Positions 1 through 7,150 of a stretch of 64,000 nt of DNA are shown piece by piece. The stretch lies in NCBI RefSeq assembly GCF_013410115.1, contig NZ_JACCCV010000002.1, positions 2,046,001 through 2,110,000 on the forward strand. The letters run 5' to 3'. The translations under genes and the position numbers were made by a program. The DNA is from Tunturiibacter gelidiferens. Lineage in GTDB: Bacteria > Acidobacteriota > Terriglobia > Terriglobales > Acidobacteriaceae. Positions within the stretch are counted from its first letter, which is position 1. Each line of letters starts with the position of its first letter. A model generated the notes under the pieces. It was not told the origin of the DNA. It searched no databases and saw only the letters and a program-made list of their open reading frames with translations.

Positions 1-48
1 GAAGAAAAGAAGACCGACCCACTGGGCCGTACGTCGAAGCGCTGGTGA
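1..48 (+). CDS. 3' end of a gene entering from the left (partial)
   Basis: The first frame of the plus strand is open from the window edge and stops with TGA at 46-48, giving a basic tail ending EEKKTDPLGRTSKRW. Sixteen codons are too few to assign a function. The lysine/arginine-rich ending without low-complexity bias fits the C-terminus of a real protein, but a chance open frame is also possible. Confidence 0.3.
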   Translation, partial: EEKKTDPLGRTSKRW

Positions 49-404
49 ACCCGTCCTAAGACGGCGGGACCTTGCCGTGGCTCTTTAGGCGTTCCTGACT
101 GGAGGACTGCACACCGAACCATGTCTACGAGCCAGGCCCCTGTTCAATGAATGTTGGTTCAACCAGCGTTGTTCGCGTACCTGCTTTGCAGGCCGGAGTT
201 CTTAACTTGGATGCTAACGGTAGGGCCGGAGAATGGCAAGTCGGCCACGCCGGGAGCGGTGCATCTCGACGAGGGCGTGGAATTTATCATGAGGATGGCC
301 AAGCCCGCTATCAGCGGGGGTCAACTTGTCCTAATGGATTCGATTGGTCGGTTCGGGATCCCAGGGTTGCGTTTGTCAATGTCTTCGCGTGACTCAGGGA
401 TGCG
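49..404. other. Stretch with no supportable gene
   Basis: About 350 bases between the left-edge open frame and the methyltransferase remnant. Two overlapping plus-strand open frames of 81 and 85 codons exist, but they lie over each other, have no convincing ribosome binding site and show no recognisable protein features. I see no RNA gene or repeat here. Confidence 0.4.
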
Positions 405-1091
405 CTAAATCCTGGTCAGCACAAAAATTTGCCGGTATGAGGGATTTCCGTCCCTATTCCTGAGTAATTTTTCAGTAAGGCCGGGTAAAGACCTAGAAAT
501 TCGCCCTGTGACACGAACAAATAGCCGGTTCATCTCTCGCTTCATCATCCATTTGTGAAAGCCAAGGCTCTCATTGCTGAATTGTTCAACCTTCCATCCG
601 TGCAGATTGCCGAACAGGCTTGGTTCGGGGAAATCGGCTTCCATATGCTCCTCGAGCCACTCCGGAACTTTGAGATTGTTGTCCAGGTACTCCTGGCGCA
701 GGGCTCTGTCGGAGTCGTGGGCCTCTTTTCCGCAAGGGAATCCAAAGATCACGAGTTTGTCGGCCACCCGGAGTGCTTCGCTGATCACCTTCATTCGGAC
801 AGGCGGAGGTATGTGCTCCAAAACATCCGAGGCGAGCACAATATCAAAGGATCTATCACCGAGAGGTAATTCAGCAGCTGATGCTGCCAGCTGAGTCATT
901 GGCCACTGTTCTTTATCTGCGAAAGCGAGGTCACACCCGGTAAACGGGACTTTACGAAACGTTCCAATACCAAATGGCCCGGATCCGATTTCCAGCAGCG
1001 TTCCACTTTCAAGAAGACCATGTTTCTTGATGGTGCGAAGGATAGGGAAATAACGTGCAGCCCAATTTAACAGAAAGCCTCCAAGGGTCCC
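405..1091 (-). pseudogene. Class I SAM-dependent methyltransferase, 5' end broken
   Basis: The frame encodes a Methyltransf_11-like protein. The SAM-binding motif I (LLEIGSGPFGIGTF) is followed by an acidic motif region and the motif IV-like stretch FDIVLASDVLEHIPPP, typical of methyltransferases acting on small molecules, lipids or sugars. The first ATG of this frame lies at 899, after motif I, so a protein starting there could not bind SAM. The frame is open back to 1091, where TAA blocks it, and offers no ATG, GTG or TTG start. Upstream, another frame reads through the region up to zapA with plausible coding content and stops at the same place, so a single-base frameshift near 1065-1085 is the simplest explanation. 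Substrate unknown. Could also be a sequencing error in an intact gene. Confidence 0.6.
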
Positions 1092-1149
1092 TTAAGGTTA
1101 TCACCTGCTCTATCCAGCTTTATAGGGAACTCGAGTACCCGCGGTACGA

Positions 1150-1536
1150 TCAGCCGACTTTGCGGTCTTCGAGGAGTTCGTCGAGGAGGTGGGACAGGTC
1201 GCCGGCGCGGGAGCGAAGGGACTGCTGGGAGTTCTGCAGGCTGCCGGCGAGGTTGTCGCTGCGGTCGCGGGCGCAGCAGAGCTCGTCGGCGATGTTGAGG
1301 GCGGCGAGGACGGCTACGCGGAGCGAGTCGACGGTATTGCCGTGGGAGGCTACGGCGCGCATCTTGGCGTCGACGACGGCGGCGAGTCGCTCGATGTAAG
1401 CGGGGTCGGTGCCGCGGAGATGGTAGATCTGATCGTAGATTTCGACGGCGATGGACTGGCTCTGCGTGGGCTCGGCGGCGGGCTGTTGAGTGGCCTGGGG
1501 GGCTTCGCGAGCCTGCGCTTCTAGAGTCTGGTTCAT
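1150..1536 (-). CDS. zapA: Cell division protein ZapA
   Basis: ZapA binds FtsZ and bundles protofilaments at the division ring in the cytoplasm. The 128-residue product shows the ZapA core: SQSIAVEIYDQIYHLRG is the N-terminal strand pair, followed by DPAYIERLAAVVDAKMRAVA, an Ala/Leu-rich helix, then a C-terminal coiled coil (NLAGSLQNSQQSLRSRAGDL) for dimerisation. The length is slightly above the usual 100-110, because of a Gln/Ala/Pro-rich N-terminal tail of about 25 residues. A strong AAGGAGA site precedes the ATG. It lies 21 bp behind the small coiled-coil gene and on the same strand as pheT, the usual company of zapA in many bacteria. The call is firm; the special role of the tail is unknown. 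Confidence 0.85.
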   Translation of the reverse strand: MNQTLEAQAREAPQATQQPAAEPTQSQSIAVEIYDQIYHLRGTDPAYIERLAAVVDAKMRAVASHGNTVDSLRVAVLAALNIADELCCARDRSDNLAGSLQNSQQSLRSRAGDLSHLLDELLEDRKVG

Positions 1537-1557
1537 CGGGTCTCCTTGCGGTGAGGT

Positions 1558-1827
1558 TTAGAGGAGTTCGTCCATCTGCTGGAGCATCTTTTCGACGCGC
1601 TGGCGGACGGCTTCACGCTCTTTGGTGAGTGTGGTGAGCTCGGATTCGACCATGGTGGAGAGGCTTTGCTGCTCGGCTAGCTGAGCGCGGAGGGTGGCGA
1701 CTTCGGCTTCGGCGGCGGCGCGGGCTTCGCGTTCGCGTTTGACGACTTCGACGGCGCGGAGGACTTTTTGTTCGAGGGCCTGGAATTCATCGATGCTGAT
1801 GTTGGAGCTAATGGTGGAGGTGCTCAT
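1558..1827 (-). CDS. Small coiled-coil protein, ZapB-like
   Basis: An 89-residue protein that is almost entirely one helix: from IDEFQALEQKVLRAVEVVK to the end it has continuous heptads and is rich in Glu, Arg, Ala and Gln, ending MLQQMDELL. Small coiled-coil proteins encoded just before zapA are often divisome linkers of the ZapB type, which join ZapA to the chromosome-organising protein MatP. That link is inferred from position and shape, not from sequence identity. I chose the ATG at 1825-1827; the frame is open further upstream, but that part is Pro/Asn/His-rich intergenic sequence with no coding character. It is 21 bp upstream of zapA, so the two are probably co-transcribed. Confidence 0.7.
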   Translation of the reverse strand: MSTSTISSNISIDEFQALEQKVLRAVEVVKREREARAAAEAEVATLRAQLAEQQSLSTMVESELTTLTKEREAVRQRVEKMLQQMDELL

Positions 1828-2089
1828 ATTCTTTTCAGTATAGACGGCGGAGGGGTGGAATTTTGCTGGGGAAAACGGGGTGGAATCTATTTGGGTGCGT
1901 GTTTTTTGCGGATTAATTTGTGATTGAGGTGGAGTGGCTGTTTTTCCCGGGGGGTTTTGCGCTTTTGGGTGGTTTTGGTGTGGTGAAGTTGTGGTGTGAG
2001 TGTGGTGGTTTGCTGGTGAGATTGTGGGGTTTCGCCGCGTGTTTTTGAGTGATGAAAAATGTGACAGGCTTTTGAGATTTATTTTTTTG

Positions 2090-2230
2090 GGAGAGACTGT
2101 CCTGCCGGACGGGCCTCCTGCGCGGAGCGCGGCCACTTCGTGGCGGGTATACCGGTCTGGGTGAGAGCAGCCGCATGGGTCCTCCCGTTGGTCGGAAGAA
2201 AGATGATCTCGTCCGGCAGAACAGTGGGTG
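2090..2230. repeat. Long imperfect palindrome (repeat element or structured RNA)
   Basis: The ends of this 140-bp block are complementary: GACTGTCCTGCCGGACG near 2095 pairs with CGTCCGGCAGAACAGT near 2210-2225, one mismatch apart. Smaller hairpins lie inside, for example CCACTTCGTGG at 2133. The inner part shares CACTTCGTG, then TATACC, then GTCTGGGTGA at the same spacing with the sequence at 12791-12822, so I favour a dispersed palindromic element. A 6S RNA is the alternative: a long hairpin with inner bulges beside zapA is where ssrS often lies, but the block is shorter than the usual 180 nt. The remaining gap 1828-2089 is AT-richer and shows no gene. Confidence 0.5.
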
Positions 2231-2236
2231 AATCGA

Positions 2237-4618
2237 TCAGCTTGTTTTGGCGGGGCTCTCTGCGCCGTCGCGGATGGTGCCGCCGAGGGCGGTGAGGGCG
2301 GCGATGATGCGGGTCCACCAGTCGGTGAGCTCGTCTTCGCGGAGAGTGCGGTCGTTGGACTGGAAGACGGTGCGGAGGAGGAGCGAGTAAACGCCCGGGT
2401 ATCTCTTCGCGTCGCGAAAGACTTCGATGGGCTTTAGGCTTTGGAGTTCGGGGATGGCGAGAGCGTGGATTGCAGAGGAGACGGCTTGCCATTGAGTGGC
2501 GTCTGGAAAGACGAAGGAGAAGTCGCGCTCGACGGCCTGGTAGCGGGAGATGTCGTGGGCGGTGACTTTTTTTAGGGGGAGCTCGTAGAGGGCGGTGAGG
2601 TCGAGCTGCGCGAGGTAGAGGGGCTGGCGTAGCTTGCGGGTTTCTTTTTGCGTGTGAACCAGTTCTCCGAAGTGGGCGATGGGGTGGTTGTTTACGAGCG
2701 CTGTGGCGCTGCGGCCGGGCTGGAGCCAGGCGGGGGCGGCCGCCGAGAAGCTAAGCGGCTGCATCGACGAAATGCGGGGGTCTCTCCGCTCCGGCGGCAA
2801 AAGCGCCGCCTCCGGTCGAGATGACGATTCTCTCTCTGACGCTGGAACGTGTGGGGGTAAGGTGTCCTTTGCTGCGCTCAGGTCGAAGAGAGAGAGGAGG
2901 GACTCGATGGCGCCTTTGAGCTCGAAGAAGGGAGCGTCCTCGGCGGAGTAGAGGTTGGAGTATCGGGCTGAATTGGTCGTGAGACCGAGGGAGAGTTGCG
3001 GGGACTCGTGGACTTCGGAGATGTAGTTGCCGTCGGCGGGGATGGTGCCGGTGAAGACCTGGCCCTGCTCGAAGAGGCGGACCTCGCGGACGTCGCGGTT
3101 GAGGTTGTGGGCGAGCATGGTGACCATGCCGGGGATGAGGGAGGGGCGCAAGAGAGAGGCCTCTTCGGAGAGTGGGTTCTCCAGGGGGACGGTTGCGCGG
3201 GGAGTGGAGGAGAGCGGTCGTCCTTCGGACGATGCCCACATCTCAGAGTCGAGATGTGGGGCACCCGGACTTTTGAGCGGATTCAAATTCTTTGTGGGGT
3301 AGAAGAGGTCGGAGTCGTGCTGCGAGGCGAAGGTGCTGGAGATGGATTCGCTGAAGCCGAGGGCGAGGAGGCGGGTGCGGACGGCGGCTTCTTTGGCCTG
3401 CGTTGGTTCCGTCATGACTACCGCGGGGGCGGGGAGGGTGTTGGCGAAGCGGTTGTAGCCGTAGACGCGGGCTACTTCTTCGATGAGGTCTATCTCGCGC
3501 TCGAGGTCGAGACGCCAGCTGGGAAGTTTGGTGGAGTAGAGGTCTAGTCCTTGCAGGAGGAGCTCGCAGCCGAGGGAGGTGAGGTACTGGGCGACGATCT
3601 CGGAGGTGATGCCCTGGGGGTCGATCGTGGTGCCGAGGTGGCGTTGGACTTGTTGGACGGAGAGCTCGATGGGGGGACGGTTGGCGGTGCGGGCGGCTAC
3701 GTCGGGGTCGATGAGGTCGATGAGTTCGCCCTCTAGCTTTCCGTTTCCCTGGGCTTCGGGGCCACCGCTCTGGGCGCCTCCACTCTGGAGGATGAGCTGG
3801 GTGACGAGGGCGTTGGCGATGGGGGCTGCGTTGAAGTCTGCGCCGCGCTCGAAGCGGTGGGAGGCGTCGGTGTGGAGGCCGTGGCGGCGGGAGCTGCGGC
3901 GGACGGTGGCGGGGTCGAACCAGGCGGCTTCGACGAGGATGTTTTTAGTCTCGGGGGTGATCATGGAGTCCCAGCCGCCCATGACTCCGGCGAGCGAGAG
4001 GGCTTTTTTGTGATCAGCGATGACGAGGTCGTCGGCTTCGAGGGTGCGGTCGGTGCCGTCGAGGAGTTTTAGTTTTTCTCCCTTGTGGGCGAGGCGGACA
4101 ACGATGCCGCCTTCGATCTTGTCGAGGTCGAAGGCGTGGGTGGGATGGCCCATGCCGAGGAGGACGAAGTTGGAGGCGTCGACGGCGTTTGAGATCTGTT
4201 TCTGGTTGAGGAGGGTGAAGTAGTCGGCGACGTGGGCTGAGCTGGGGGCGATGGTGACGTTGCGAATGACCTGCGCGGTGAAGCGACCGCAGAGGCCTTT
4301 GGCTTCGGGGGCGATGCGGATGGAGAAGGGCTCGTCGACCAGGGTGCCGATGGGGAGCTTTGTGTTGAGGGGAGCCAGAGGCAGGTTGTAGATGGTGGCG
4401 GCTTCGCGGGCTATGCCGTAGTGGTTCATGGCGTCGACGCGGTTGGTGGTGATGTCCATCTCGAAGAGGTGGCCGTTGGCTTTTCCATCGGTAGGGCTGC
4501 CGAGGGAATGGATGCCTTCTACGGCGATGCCGCGGAGGGTTAGGTCTTCGGCGAGTTGGTGATCATCGACCGGGATGTTGGGGACGTAGGTGCGGAGCCA
4601 TGGCGTGATGATGTTCAT
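2237..4618 (-). CDS. pheT: Phenylalanyl-tRNA synthetase beta subunit
   Basis: With PheS it forms the (alpha-beta)2 enzyme that charges tRNA-Phe in the cytoplasm. The N-terminus runs from the first domain (LTLRGIAVEGI) directly into FEMDITTNRVDAMNHYGIAR, so the EMAP/OB tRNA-binding domain found in E. coli PheT is absent. Next come the B3/B4 editing region (DASNFVLLGMGHPTHAFD), the B5 domain, the catalytic-like core (NPLSEEASLLRPSLIPGM) and the C-terminal FDX-ACB domain (ISRYQAVERDFSFVFPD). Without the OB domain one expects roughly 680 residues, yet it has 793. Two extra segments coincide with palindromic repeat elements at 2770-2830 and 3217-3270 that are read in frame. The gene stands alone: pheS is 8.2 kb away. 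No clear Shine-Dalgarno site precedes the ATG. Confidence 0.95.
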   Translation of the reverse strand: MNIITPWLRTYVPNIPVDDHQLAEDLTLRGIAVEGIHSLGSPTDGKANGHLFEMDITTNRVDAMNHYGIAREAATIYNLPLAPLNTKLPIGTLVDEPFSIRIAPEAKGLCGRFTAQVIRNVTIAPSSAHVADYFTLLNQKQISNAVDASNFVLLGMGHPTHAFDLDKIEGGIVVRLAHKGEKLKLLDGTDRTLEADDLVIADHKKALSLAGVMGGWDSMITPETKNILVEAAWFDPATVRRSSRRHGLHTDASHRFERGADFNAAPIANALVTQLILQSGGAQSGGPEAQGNGKLEGELIDLIDPDVAARTANRPPIELSVQQVQRHLGTTIDPQGITSEIVAQYLTSLGCELLLQGLDLYSTKLPSWRLDLEREIDLIEEVARVYGYNRFANTLPAPAVVMTEPTQAKEAAVRTRLLALGFSESISSTFASQHDSDLFYPTKNLNPLKSPGAPHLDSEMWASSEGRPLSSTPRATVPLENPLSEEASLLRPSLIPGMVTMLAHNLNRDVREVRLFEQGQVFTGTIPADGNYISEVHESPQLSLGLTTNSARYSNLYSAEDAPFFELKGAIESLLSLFDLSAAKDTLPPHVPASERESSSRPEAALLPPERRDPRISSMQPLSFSAAAPAWLQPGRSATALVNNHPIAHFGELVHTQKETRKLRQPLYLAQLDLTALYELPLKKVTAHDISRYQAVERDFSFVFPDATQWQAVSSAIHALAIPELQSLKPIEVFRDAKRYPGVYSLLLRTVFQSNDRTLREDELTDWWTRIIAALTALGGTIRDGAESPAKTS
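2770..2830 (-). repeat. Palindromic repeat (family A) read in frame inside pheT
   Basis: This copy reads GGGGGTCTCTCCGCT, then an inverted repeat GGCGGC-AAAA-GCGCCGCC, then CGGTCGAGATGACGATTCT. The same arrangement, including the identical GGCGGCAAAAGCGCCGCC core, is seen between genes at 14243-14300, and relatives lie at 10594-10655 and 11850-11915. Here it lies inside pheT and is translated on the minus strand as part of a Ser/Arg/Pro-rich segment between the core and the FDX-ACB domain. Confidence 0.8.
3217..3270 (-). repeat. Second palindromic repeat (family D) inside pheT
   Basis: Two adjacent inverted repeats: GTCGTCC-TTCG-GACGA, then CCCACATCTC-agagtc-GAGATGTGGG with perfect 10-bp arms, followed by GCACCCGG. 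The segment is translated within pheT just before the conserved NPLSEE motif, as the odd stretch GAPHLDSEMWASSEGRPLS. A weaker half-match (GGGGCACCC...TTTGTGGG) is at 25391-25412. The arm symmetry is certain; calling it an inserted mobile-type repeat rests on its palindromic form and on the unusual peptide it makes. Confidence 0.65.
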
Positions 4619-4660
4619 AAGTTAGCGAGTCAGCAAGTCAGCTAGTTAGCGGCGAGTCAC

Positions 4661-5044
4661 CTAGCCGGCGGACTGTTTGGTTTCCTTGGGCTTTAGGGTT
4701 TTGAGTAGGCCGTTGATCATTCTGGCTACTTCGTTGCAAAGTTCGAAGAGATCTTTTACCGCGTCTGGCGGAATGAGATCCAGATCGTGGCAAAGCTGAA
4801 TCTGCGTTTCAAGTTCGTAGAGCGAGCCCCGCGCCTGCGCGAGAAAAACTCGGAGTAGATGGTCGCTGAGCCTGCCATGTCCTTCTGCAATGTTACTGGG
4901 AATCGAGACGGCAGCGCGCCTCATCTGGCTTTGCAGGCCGATGATTTCGCTCTTTGGCAGAGTTGCTGTTTGGCAGTAGACCTGTTTCGTCAAAAACATT
5001 GCCTTCTGCCATACGAGAAGCTCTCGGAAATGCCTAGTTCTCAT
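4661..5044 (-). CDS. Four-helix-bundle (S23 / 23S rRNA intervening-sequence) protein
   Basis: The 127-residue product matches the four-helix-bundle family first found encoded in intervening sequences of 23S rRNA genes. Signature parts are HFRELLVWQKAMFLTKQVY at the start, PKSEIIGLQSQMRRAAVSIP and SNIAEGHGR in the middle, then LRVFLAQARGSLYELETQI. The fold is known, the biochemical role is not; such genes occur singly all over bacterial chromosomes. Here it sits 42 bp upstream of pheT on the same strand, away from any rRNA gene. The intervening bases repeat variants of GTTAGC and AGTCAGC. A Lys/Thr-rich tail ends the protein. Family assignment is confident. Confidence 0.9.
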   Translation of the reverse strand: MRTRHFRELLVWQKAMFLTKQVYCQTATLPKSEIIGLQSQMRRAAVSIPSNIAEGHGRLSDHLLRVFLAQARGSLYELETQIQLCHDLDLIPPDAVKDLFELCNEVARMINGLLKTLKPKETKQSAG

Positions 5045-5292
5045 CGCTTGCCTCTTGCGGACTGGAAAGACATCTCCTGATAGGAGGAAGCGCGTCTACG
5101 TTGTAACCGCGGGCCGTGCCGCACATATTCGAGATTCGGGAGTTTCATGTTGGACGGTTTTAGTCTAAATGTTGCGGATGTAGGGGGTGGTTTCGGCAAG
5201 GTAAGTAAGGCGCGAACCTGTGCAGACTGAGATTGTTCTGGATGGAGTGGACTCAAAAAAAACTTATTCTTTTTGCGACAATTCGGAGCACA

Positions 5293-5730
5293 ATGACGGG
5301 CATGAGGACACTCACGCTGAGCACGCTGCCGTGGAAGGGACTGCTGGTGTGGGGGATCTTTGGTTTTGCGTTTGCGATGATTCCGCTCGCCTTTGCACTG
5401 ACGGGGGATGACCTAAACAAAACGGCCTCCGGGTTTAAAGAAGCGATCGAACGAGGAGATGTTTACCTGATCTGTGTGGCACTGGTTGGAGATAGTCTGG
5501 GACGATTCGTGATGATCCGCAAGAAGACGATCTGGGACGTATTGTCGGTTGGTTTTGTGATCGCGTACACCGTCATGGTTTCGTTCGAGTTTGGGGTGAT
5601 CAGCACGATGCTCCATAGCGAGACGACGAGGGCGATGATTCCCGACGGCCGGGTTCAGATGCACAGCTGGTACTACGGGATTGGGGTATTGATTCTTGGG
5701 AGCGCGGCCGCGATAAGGACGGCGGACTGA
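5293..5730 (+). CDS. Four-TM membrane protein of unknown function
   Basis: The product has about four hydrophobic segments: WKGLLVWGIFGFAFAMIPLA, VYLICVALVGDSLGRFV, LSVGFVIAYTVMVSFEFGV and WYYGIGVLILGSAAAI, with short polar loops. I do not recognise the family. The frame is open to a TTG at 5233, but the upstream part is AT-rich and promoter-like; ATG 5293 or ATG 5302 looks a better start. It ends one base before the ATG of the next gene, so the two are co-translated. Nothing in the neighbourhood points to a function. Confidence 0.6.
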   Translation: MTGMRTLTLSTLPWKGLLVWGIFGFAFAMIPLAFALTGDDLNKTASGFKEAIERGDVYLICVALVGDSLGRFVMIRKKTIWDVLSVGFVIAYTVMVSFEFGVISTMLHSETTRAMIPDGRVQMHSWYYGIGVLILGSAAAIRTAD

Positions 5731-5731
5731 G

Positions 5732-5995
5732 ATGGCGTGGATCGATTTCAAGTCGGGGTTCGCGCTGGTGGGGTCGCTGGTTGTGCTGGCGGGAAGCCTT
5801 GATTCGCGAATGAGAAAGCGGAAGGAGAAGCCTGAGGATCCAGAGAATCCGCGAGAGCGGCCGAAGCCTGAGACGCCTCGTGACTCTGACAAACCTCAGG
5901 CGGTATGGGTTCCTACAGCTGCTGACATGAAGACAGGGCAGGATGTTGAGCCCTCAAAGCTCCTTGACGTATCACAGACACGGAATCCCAAGTAA
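5732..5995 (+). CDS. Small membrane-anchored hypothetical protein
   Basis: An 87-residue protein with one N-terminal hydrophobic segment (GFALVGSLVVLAGSL) followed by a highly charged, Pro/Glu/Lys-rich tail (RKRKEKPEDPENPRERPK), so it is probably anchored in the inner membrane with a disordered cytoplasmic tail. It starts one base after the stop of the upstream membrane protein, which implies a two-gene unit. Family not recognised. Confidence 0.55.
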   Translation: MAWIDFKSGFALVGSLVVLAGSLDSRMRKRKEKPEDPENPRERPKPETPRDSDKPQAVWVPTAADMKTGQDVEPSKLLDVSQTRNPK

Positions 5996-6138
5996 GCCTG
6001 ACTGGTAGCTTGATTGACGAGATTCGTCTCGTTGAAAGAGATCCCTTTTACTCGCGCGATCTGATGATTCGCTTCTGGGGTGGCTTGCCCGACGCGAGGT
6101 ATCCGGTGATGATTGCTGGGTGACCTGGGAGATTTGTG

Positions 6139-7062
6139 ATGCGGCGAGTGGTGGCGGGTTTTTTGATGGTTGCTGGATGTGCTGTGGCTTGGGGGCAGTC
6201 TTCGAGTTGGCCTGCGGGGGCGGAGCATGCGGTGGTGAAGCTTTGGCCGAAGGGGGTTCCGGGTGCGGCTGCTACTGCGACGGGGCCGGAGGCGGACACT
6301 TCGACGGCGGCGAGCGAGAAGATTGCGGGAAGGCCGGTGGTGCGGTTGGGGAATGTGTCGGTGCCTACGCTGACGGTGTATGAGCCGAAGGTGGGCAATG
6401 GTGCTGGGGTCGTGGTGTTTCCGGGAGGTGGGTACAGCATTCTGGCGATGGATCTGGAGGGGACCGAGGTTTGCGAGTGGCTGAACTCGCGAGGGGTTGC
6501 GTGCTTTCTGCTGAAGTATCGGGTGCCGGGGACGGGGCCTTATCCGAAGTCGGCTGCGGCGCTTGAGGATGCACAGAGAGCGGTGGGGATGGTGCGGGCT
6601 CGGGCTGGGGAGTGGAAGGTTGATCCAAAGAAGATTGGTGTGCTGGGGTTTTCTGCTGGCGGGCATCTGGCGGCGGCAGTGAGTACCCACTATGAGACGA
6701 GGCTCTACGCGAAGGTGGATTCGGCGGACGAGTTGAGTTGCAGGCCGGACTTTGCGGTGGTGGTGTATCCGGGGGAGATGGCGGATGCGGAGAATGGGAT
6801 GAAGTTCAGTGCGGATATTCCGGTGACCAGAGATACGCCGCCCACGTTTCTGGTGCAGGCAGAGGATGATACGGTGCATGTGGAGAATGCGGTGGACTAC
6901 TTTCTGGCGTTGAAGGGCGCGGGTGTTCCGGCGGAGCTGCATGTGTATGCCGAGGGTGGGCATGGGTATGGGCTGCGGCGAACCAAGCTTCCGGTGACGG
7001 GGTGGCCTGATCTGGTAGAGGAGTGGATGAAGACGATTGGAGTGACGCCGGGAGCGCAGTGA
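6139..7062 (+). CDS. Exported alpha/beta hydrolase (acetylesterase / BD-FAE type)
   Basis: An N-terminal signal peptide (VVAGFLMVAGCAVAWG) marks it as exported; a lipoprotein form with the cysteine is possible. The mature part is an alpha/beta hydrolase: oxyanion-hole motif VVVFPGGGYSI, nucleophile elbow GVLGFSAGGHLA (Ser in GFSAG), acid residue region PPTFLVQAEDD and the catalytic histidine in EGGHGYGLR. This set matches the esterase group that includes xylan acetylesterases and the BD-FAE family, so de-acetylation of plant polysaccharide is likely, though the substrate is not shown. A GTG one codon upstream is an alternative start. It converges with the acyltransferase gene across a short gap containing a hairpin. 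Confidence 0.85.
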   Translation: MRRVVAGFLMVAGCAVAWGQSSSWPAGAEHAVVKLWPKGVPGAAATATGPEADTSTAASEKIAGRPVVRLGNVSVPTLTVYEPKVGNGAGVVVFPGGGYSILAMDLEGTEVCEWLNSRGVACFLLKYRVPGTGPYPKSAAALEDAQRAVGMVRARAGEWKVDPKKIGVLGFSAGGHLAAAVSTHYETRLYAKVDSADELSCRPDFAVVVYPGEMADAENGMKFSADIPVTRDTPPTFLVQAEDDTVHVENAVDYFLALKGAGVPAELHVYAEGGHGYGLRRTKLPVTGWPDLVEEWMKTIGVTPGAQ

Positions 7063-7074
7063 GAAAGCTGCCTG

Positions 7075-7111
7075 AAGACACTCGCGCCTGAGTGATCGCG
7101 GCGAGAGTCTT
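7075..7111. terminator. Hairpin between convergent genes
   Basis: AAGAC-a-CTCGC at 7075-7085 pairs with GCGAG-a-GTCTT at 7101-7111, one A-A mismatch in a ten-pair stem. It lies between the stops of the hydrolase and acyltransferase genes, so it can serve both, though there is no strong T-run. Confidence 0.4.
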
Positions 7112-7150
7112 GTTGAAACGCACAAAAGTTGTGATGGAGAGGCGGGGCGG

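Noticed and set aside
2090..2230. A firm 6S RNA (ssrS) call
   Set aside because: Position near zapA and the long hairpin fit, but the block is too short and shares pieces with a repeat element at 12791, so it is listed as a repeat with 6S RNA as an alternative.
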